The notes under the pieces were generated by a model. The model did not search any database, was not told the origin of the DNA, and saw nothing but the letters and a program-made list of their open reading frames with translations. Below are positions 57,081 through 64,000 of a stretch of DNA of 64,000 nt, piece by piece (the first letter of the stretch is position 1; each line of letters starts with the position of its first letter). The stretch lies in the NCBI GenBank assembly GCA_038025085.1, contig CM076144.1:31803501-31867500 (forward strand), in the 5' to 3' direction. The DNA is from Tetragonia tetragonoides (Eukaryota > Streptophyta > Magnoliopsida > Caryophyllales > Aizoaceae). Position numbers and translations under genes: made by a program.

Positions 57081-59213
57081 AGAAGTTTCGACCCCGAAAC
57101 TTAAACTAAACTACTCCTTAGGTTCTACTTAAGATATCCCAAGGATTATTATTGGACAGTAAAAGCCTAATCGTATGACTACATTATACTAGATAGACTC
57201 TTCCTGTTAGACCTTGGTATTAATGTATTCAAAATGTCATATGTTCCACCATTTACTAAGACATCCGTCTATAAGTTCACAATATACCACAATTTAACAA
57301 AAAATGTCCAAATATAATTCTCCGTTTCAAACTCTCTTCTTTACTCAACATCACAGAAATATTGGGTCAACATAATCCTAAATTATATCGATCTCTCGAA
57401 GCATGGATATGATACCCAGTAGTGTATTCCATAATTCACCAAGTACGAGGTTCATACTCTGTATATGTCTCCTTATATCCCTTAATTTTGAGTCCTTCGA
57501 ACAGATCACCAAAATTAAACTCAAATCATTAGTAATCAAATCTCTTACTCCATATGTATGAACCTCTAAAATGAGCATCTCAACTCTCTCAAACAACGTT
57601 AGATTCTACGACCTTCAATCACTTATACCTCAATAACCTTACAACCATGAACTCACGATAAGTAATCTGATATGCGCGCCACGCTATAAATTTAATTATC
57701 CAATAAGAGTGCCAATTGCTCGCAGTTATCAGCTCTTATAGCCTCGTCAATGTGAAAAGTGAGCTCGACGGTAAAATCGCAAAAATAATATCATTAACAG
57801 AAACTGGCCTCCACGGCCTCCAAACACAATAATGCATCCATCACAGGCTCTCAAACGTCCACTCTCGGACAAATTCTTAATCATACCACACTTAATAACA
57901 CAGTTATGCTCGTCACCTAAGAGTCAATATCTTAGGCTACTTTCACACATGCCAAGAGCTAAAGAAGCTAATACCCTCTGAGCCTCAATACCAACATCAG
58001 TATTTCATAATGTTCTCATAGTCCCCTGTATATAGTTTCATTCTATGTCATATGTCCATCGTTACTTAATAATGATAAATAGCTCACATACAATGGCACA
58101 GGTTCCCCAAATCACTTGTTTCTTGGTTTAATTCTCAACTACCTTATTTGGAACATGCAAATCCACATCTTCTCATAACCCCGAATGTATACATTTGCTA
58201 ATTGCAGCTAACTTTACTTCCCTTACATAGTTAACATAACTTGTACATTATCCACATGACCTTTCCCTTCTCTAAGGTATACTGATTTTCACATATGATG
58301 ACCCAACTACGTCTTCGAATACTAAGTCATCAACACCTAAAACTTCTGGGATACTCCTCAATCCCAATAGTCTAACTAGAAACTGATAATGATCTCACCT
58401 AATCATCTAACACTGTTGCGCATTCCTCATCCCTCCCTTCTCAAATAACAATACCCAAATCACAAATAATTACTCCAAAAATAGATATAATCATGTAATC
58501 TAAAAATCTAGAGGCGTTAACACTAGTCACTAGGAATAACATATTGAAGGCACTTTGGTTCTCTTCTAATGTTCTTCACGGAAAAACATGCATACTCGGA
58601 AAATAAGTGAAACAGACACTGATACATTTCCTCGTATAACCTATAAAGACTTAATCGTACCAATAAACTTAAGTTGTTAAATACAATAAAAAACGTCCCA
58701 GAACTGAGCCTAACACTTGTGGGCTATGTGATCATAACACGCTTCCACTGCGCACTCTGATACTTAAACAACTAAAACATAGAAGATAACGAATGCAAAT
58801 AAACAATAATTCTTCAAACTCTCCCTAACGTCATCAATAAATCAAGTTGTTACTAAGGATATCATCAAACTTATTGCTAATGCTAGGTACCCCACAAGTC
58901 ATATCCTAAATAGAATAACAATCATAACCTTAGCAAAGCAACAACTTTTATAACATTGCTTTACATATAACAACCAAGTGTCAAAGTACAACCCGCTATT
59001 TACAACGAAAGTAACAAATACATAACCGCTATACAACCAAAATATGTTCTTAGTAGAACTAAGTCACACACCATTATCATACACATTTCACATAGAAACA
59101 AACACAAGTCAACAAAGCAATGTGTGCATGACAACAGACTTTCTAGTTGGTGCATGCTAGTCTATTGTCTTCCAAAGGTTTCTCCCCACTCCAATGTTCA
59201 ATCCACTTCTTTA
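57081..59213 (-). other. 3' internal region of element E, non-coding
   Basis: About 2.1 kb of AT-rich DNA between the polypurine tract and the last readable codons at 59214. No retroviral domain is seen in any frame. Confidence 0.5.
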
Positions 59214-59393
59214 CTAATCTTCACTGGTCACATCTGAGCAATCCTTTATAGGTATCTCTACTGGGTCTTCCTCTTCTGAGTCTCTTTCTATTTCGTCACG
59301 CCCCCATTCATCTGAGCTAACCTCAATTACCTCAACTCCATTGCACCAATGTAACTCAATGTAGGCATGTTGGTTATGTGTTCTTCAACATAT
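59214..59393 (-). pseudogene. End of an unidentified acidic reading frame of element E
   Basis: The minus strand reads HAYIELHWCNGVEVIEVSSD and an acidic stretch with SEEED, ending at TAG (59214-59216). I do not recognise the family. The frame is cut at 59393 by the start of the second duplication unit, so its upstream part may lie beyond the window. Confidence 0.45.
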
Positions 59394-60113
59394 CCTTTTT
59401 CATATTTCTATGCGTCTTTTAGTTTATTGTGACTATGTAACATCATCTATGATCTTGTGATCAGTGTATATGGGCATAATAGACACTTAGATAGCATTGA
59501 TAATATTTTATGTGGAAATATTTATGGGCCAGGTAATTTGTTATGGCAAAGTGATAATATGATCCGTATGTTCTTTAATCAGTAATATAATATTGCCTGA
59601 TTAGAAGTGCTTTACATGATCATAGATCAATATGTCGGCATGTGAGTGATACTCTATTCTAATTCTCTAAGATATTTTTGGTTTAGTGATCTTTATTGCT
59701 TTTGTCTTGTTCTTAGAAAACAAGGACACTAATCAGGGAAACTTTTTCAGATGATTTTCGTGGTTGCACTAGCAATTTTCAATTAAATACTTGTCAGACT
59801 TGGTTTACATGGAATTTGTCCGCATTAGAGTTTCCAGTCTTGTTACGGAATTTCTTGTAATCGGCTATACTGTGCGAATTAATTTCAAACAGTTGTCTTT
59901 TAACTGCTTGTTGCAATTTAGTGGTTTTTCTATTCTGTCACCATTTGTAATCTGTTAACAATTGAGTATCTAGCGTATGTATGCGTGAAATTGACAGTCA
60001 GTGATCGAACATTTTATACGTGAATTAATTTATTTGTGTTACTGTCAGTATACAACATTAAACATGTTTAATTGTTTAAATGTTTACTGATTTGATTTTG
60101 TTTGTGCAGCAAA

Positions 60114-61118
60114 ATGTCAAATCCTACTATTCCAGTAAACACCACCATTAGCACCGGTCATGGTGAGAAACCTAACAAGTTTTATGGGTCAGATTTTAAG
60201 TGTTGGCAATAAAAGATGTTGTTTTATTTGACCATATTAAACTTGGCTAAGTATCTCATTGAAGTACCACCGTCACTTGACGAGAATGAGACTGAGAAGG
60301 ACAAGGTGGTTGCGGTTGATGCTTGGAAGCATTTTGATTTCTTGTGTTGAAGTTACATCTTAAATGGACTTGATGATACATTGTATAATGTGTATGCGGA
60401 AACCAAAACCGCAAAGCAGCTTTGAGAATTGTAGAAACATAAGTACAAAGTAGAGGATGTTGGCTCTAGGAAATTCCTTGGTTAAGCGATTCTTGGACGT
60501 TGTTATGAATGCCAACAAATCTGTGGTTTCCCAAGTTGAAGAATTTCAACTAGTTCTTCACGAGCATCATGCAGAATGTATGCCTCTATGTGAACCTTTT
60601 CAAATTGGAGCAATAATTGAGAAATTGCCCGATTCTTGGAGTGATTTCAAACATTACTTGAGGCATAAACGCAAGAAGATGACTCTTGAAGATCTAATAG
60701 TCCGTTTAAGAATTGAAGAAGGCAACGGCAAGTCAGGAACCAGGATGCGTGGCACCATGGAGTCAAAGGCTAATGTGGTGGAATCTGGGTCAAAGAGAGG
60801 AAACAAGAGAAAGCACAATGGAGAAGGAACTAGTGCTCATTCAAAGAAGTTTAAAGGGAAGTGCTATAATTGTGGCAAACCTGCACATCTTGCCAAAGAC
60901 TGTCGTAAACCCAAGAAGTATAAGGCCCAAGCAAATGTTGTAAATAATCTCTCTAATGGTGTTGGAGAAATGGATCTATGTGCAGTGGTGTCTGAATGAA
61001 ATCTTGTAAGAAATCCTAAAGAATGGTTCGTGGATACAGGGGCTACACGTCTCATTTGTGCCAATAAATGGATGTTCTCTGATTATCATAAATTTGATGT
61101 CGAAGAACAACTATTTAT
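60114..61118 (+). pseudogene. Ty1/copia gag and protease start, copy 2
   Basis: Same stops, same frameshift and same truncation as at 53068-54072, so the gene was already dead before the duplication. Differences are few, for example DCHKP to DCRKP after the zinc knuckle. Confidence 0.9.
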
Positions 61119-64000
61119 TGTAACAAGCCACATTTCCAAAGCCTGTTTAAGGCGGAATCCATCCTTAGCGGAAGTACCTCGAACCTTAGTTTGGGCTTGT
61201 TACCGCCGTATTTCCTCCCGAAGGAAATACAAGGCTAAACGATCGAAGAATCATTAACTGACAGTGATATTAATGAGCTATTTAGAAGAAACAGTGGATC
61301 TTTATTAACTGAACCATAATTGTTTTACAGACACGCTTACAAAAGCTTAATATTGAACATAAATGACAACTAGCTAGACATGGCGTTCTCTCGCTTAAGC
61401 CCTGATTCCCGAAGGACAAAACATGCAAAATCAAACAGAGGACATACACTGCCCTCCCCACAAATTGAGAGAACAGGGTCAAATCAGCAAACACTGAGTA
61501 ACACCACTATATATCATGTAAAAACCAATTCCGAAGTACACCTGCCTTAGGAACCTTTAGCACATACGAGTAAAACTCTTTTCTTAAAAACATTTCTGAA
61601 AACCAACACTTTTCGTTGGAAAACAGAAAACCATATTTTGAAAACGAAAGCTTTTCAGAAGCCATAACTTCACAAACAACCAACAGATTTCACTGATAAC
61701 AGATAAATTTTCAGAATTCAATCCTCGATCACACTTCGTACTCCGATAATCCGTTTCATTATTTATGGCATTGGGGAAAGTGAACAAGGTAGTATAACCA
61801 CCATGGAGATGCTTTACCATGTGTATACTACTTACGGGAACGTCTTCCCCCACAAAACATGGCCACAATACACATAACAGAAGTCTAGTATGATCATACC
61901 CCTTAAGTACTCTGAGAGATAACTTTACCGTAGAGTATCCCCTTTGGAGATACTTTACCTCTGGACATTCATGGCCGTACATACCATGACCTTAAGGACG
62001 ACACACGATATACAGAATTCTCCTTGGAGGGTTCCCTTTCGAGAACAATCCTCTGGAGTACAAAATGTTCGTCACTCATGGAGATACTTTACCATGAGCT
62101 TCTCTACCCACATGCCTTTATACTTTCACTTTAAGTGATTAATGTATTCACACATAACACATTGTCACACAGAACCAAAACAGCAACAATAAATCCATTA
62201 TTCTGGTTGTTTTTCCCGTAGCAACAATTGTAACTTCTTTGCTTCTCAAAATAAAACAACATGTAAAAAGGCTTTAAATACCACTGTGAAAACTCTTTAT
62301 CAGTCCAAAAAAATTCAAACCATTTATAGAATACATAGCACATAGAGATGAAAACGAAAGTAGTTAGCAAAAGGGTGGACATGGTGATTACCTCGCACTA
62401 TCTCAGACTATAGGTCGGGAATACTCTAAAAACATCTACCATGATCTTCACCAAGCTTTACTTTTCCCTTAAAACAGGTAACTAAGGTTACCAAGGTCAC
62501 CATAGTCGAAAACTAGGTCAATTGGACCTAGAACTCATGAGAAACTCACAAAGTAACTCAAGCTGTAATGCTGGATGGACTGCAGAACTGAAGGTGCAAT
62601 ATAAAGGCCTGTTTGTGGATCTAAGTTATCACATTTAAGAAAACCAACAGCTTTTAATTTAAGCTTTATGTCTTAGGGTTCTAAAAAAGGTTGTAGAAGG
62701 TAATTATCATAAGTATTCAATGAGATACTCACTAAAGAGTGCAGAGGTATCAATCTTACGGGTTGATTTGCACACTTTGGAGAAGTGGAGTTTTTGAGAG
62801 GGTTAGAGGTGTGAGAACTGAGAAACAAATGGCTCTGTTTCTGGAAACTTTATAGGGCTTGAAGGTGGAAAAGTTTCACATGAAACAAGAGAGGATAAGC
62901 ACGACTAAAGGCGGTTGTAGAAGACACTAGAAGACGCCAGGTGAGTCGGTGAGCAATGTCGGTTGGATAAGGATGTATTCTTCGCTGTCTTAGGCGGATA
63001 TTAAAGACCTATGGTGATATAATTTTATATACTAAAGGTATTGTGTCTCTTAAGGATCAAATAAATCTATAGGTTGGGGTTATAGAGCATAGGAAACGAC
63101 TCTCCAATCATAGACAATACATGAGTTGTTGTTTCTGGAACATGTTTGTTTGTGGTCTTGTTTAATCATGGTTCTCTTTGCTATTGGAGAACCACTTGGG
63201 GCTATTATCATACACTAGTCAAGGTCACATGATATGGTATCTTGGACAAAGTATTGGACTCTATCTTAAAGGATCAAAGCAATCAAACTTATCTACAACC
63301 GAGGTCTAATGCACAACTACTGCATCGGCTTATAAGTGACTTGTGTTGGGTAAGCAGCTTACTTGACAAAGGGTTCTCATTCTTATACCTTTTGGATAAG
63401 ATCAAACATTCATAATGAGGATAAGATCAAACTTTCTTGATGAGGATAAGAACAAATAATCGATGGTTATCTTTTACTTAGCAAATAAGAAAACTTGGAG
63501 GTAGCAAAGATCAAATCGTCTTCGTACTCTTCATGTCATTCCATTGTGCTTGATTTGTGTGGCTCTTCTAAGGTGAAATGCTTTGGTGTTGGGGCACGGA
63601 TTGGGATTATTAACACATTAGGAACTTGGCTCTATCAATTGGCAATAATATTTCGGAGAGATAGTGGCTTAACGATAAAGAAACGGGCCTCGAGTCGAAC
63701 ACGATATAACAACAAAGTACGTGCTTCAACTCACAATAGGTTCTAGCTTTCTAAAAGCTTTCTAATGGTGTTCTAATAGGTCTCTTAGAATTGTAATCCA
63801 AAACCGTGTGGGAAACACATATGACAATTGAATGATACAAACGAAGAGCAATTCGGCCGACTGTATAAGCAATGGTTTAGATTTCTCCCTTTTGATTTCT
63901 GATCCAAAGGGTTGCTTTTGGTTTCTCTGAGGACTCCGCATAAGCTCAAGCAAAGTTTCTCTAACGTAAGAAAGAAACATCTTTTGTCTAAATCGGAACG
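61119..64000 (-). repeat. LTR of element E, copy 2 (partial)
   Basis: Equivalent to 54073-56954. The last 110 bases of the LTR lie outside the window. Confidence 0.9.

Larger units (their letters stand above)
52348..59393. repeat. Tandem duplication, unit 1 (7046 bp)
   Basis: Every feature here recurs 7046 bases to the right, with a constant offset from 59394 to the window end. The unit joins copia leader, gag and protease, the element E LTR and element E internal DNA. Its edges are not LTR ends. I counted about eleven substitutions and no net indel over the 4.6 kb that can be compared. Confidence 0.97.
59394..64000. repeat. Tandem duplication, unit 2 (partial, cut by the window edge)
   Basis: It starts CCTTTTTCATATTTC exactly as at 52348 and runs to the end of the window, corresponding to 52348-56954. 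Whether more units follow cannot be seen. Confidence 0.97.

Noticed and set aside
54073..64000. The two 7-kb units taken as the LTRs of one giant element
   Set aside because: Each unit holds a copia gag joined to an LTR of another element, and the unit edges lack TG/CA ends.

Overview
The window is nuclear DNA from a flowering plant, probably an AT-rich eudicot genome. The signs are an intron-containing plant CDC73 gene, a GPI-anchored lipid-transfer-protein gene, GT-AG introns, Stowaway and hAT MITEs, a tRNA-derived SINE, Helitron-type termini and several nested LTR retrotransposons. No CRISPR array, operon, rRNA gene or functional tRNA gene was seen. The species cannot be fixed from the sequence.

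Layout. 1-11948: a Ty3/gypsy Tat-lineage retrotransposon (family A, copy 1; left LTR cut by the window edge). 12024-16754: a decayed LTR element (B) without recognisable genes. 16755-21149: the 3' part of a second Tat family (C), inserted into a further family A fragment (21150-22708). 22709-26897: AT-rich DNA with a SINE, two Helitron-like ends, three MITEs and a (TA)n tract. 26898-28889: a lipid-transfer-protein (LTPG) gene with an in-frame stop, a duplicated exon, a (TAA)n tract of about 100 repeats and a hAT-like MITE in its first intron. 28890-34553: gene-poor, with one CG-rich block at 31266-33070. 34554-36840: CDC73 on the minus strand, complete except for a stop at codon 5. 38494-38783: the end of a hAT transposon. 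38790-54072: a Ty1/copia element whose LTR is split by a complete family A element (copy 2, 38976-51869, TSD ATACC). 54073-59393: the LTR and 3' internal part of another Ty3/gypsy-type element (E), lying in the copia protease region. The segment 52348-59393 (7046 bp) is then repeated head to tail from 59394 to the window end, almost unchanged.

The most unusual content is family A. Its gag and integrase lie on the minus strand. On the opposite strand, converging on integrase, it carries two gene-like units: a multi-exon plant mobile domain (PMD) gene and a second gene resembling the plant DUF7745 family, itself laid out like a divergent PMD. Both family A copies that can be read across pol lack protease, reverse transcriptase and RNase H, so mobilisation would have needed a partner element. 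A GC-rich palindrome (core GCCGCTAGCGGC) recurs in front of the LTR promoter and both antisense genes. Antisense PMD genes in Tat elements are known (Steinbauerova and colleagues, from memory). The two-gene cassette, its shared palindromes and its pairing with an RT-less backbone are what merit a closer look.
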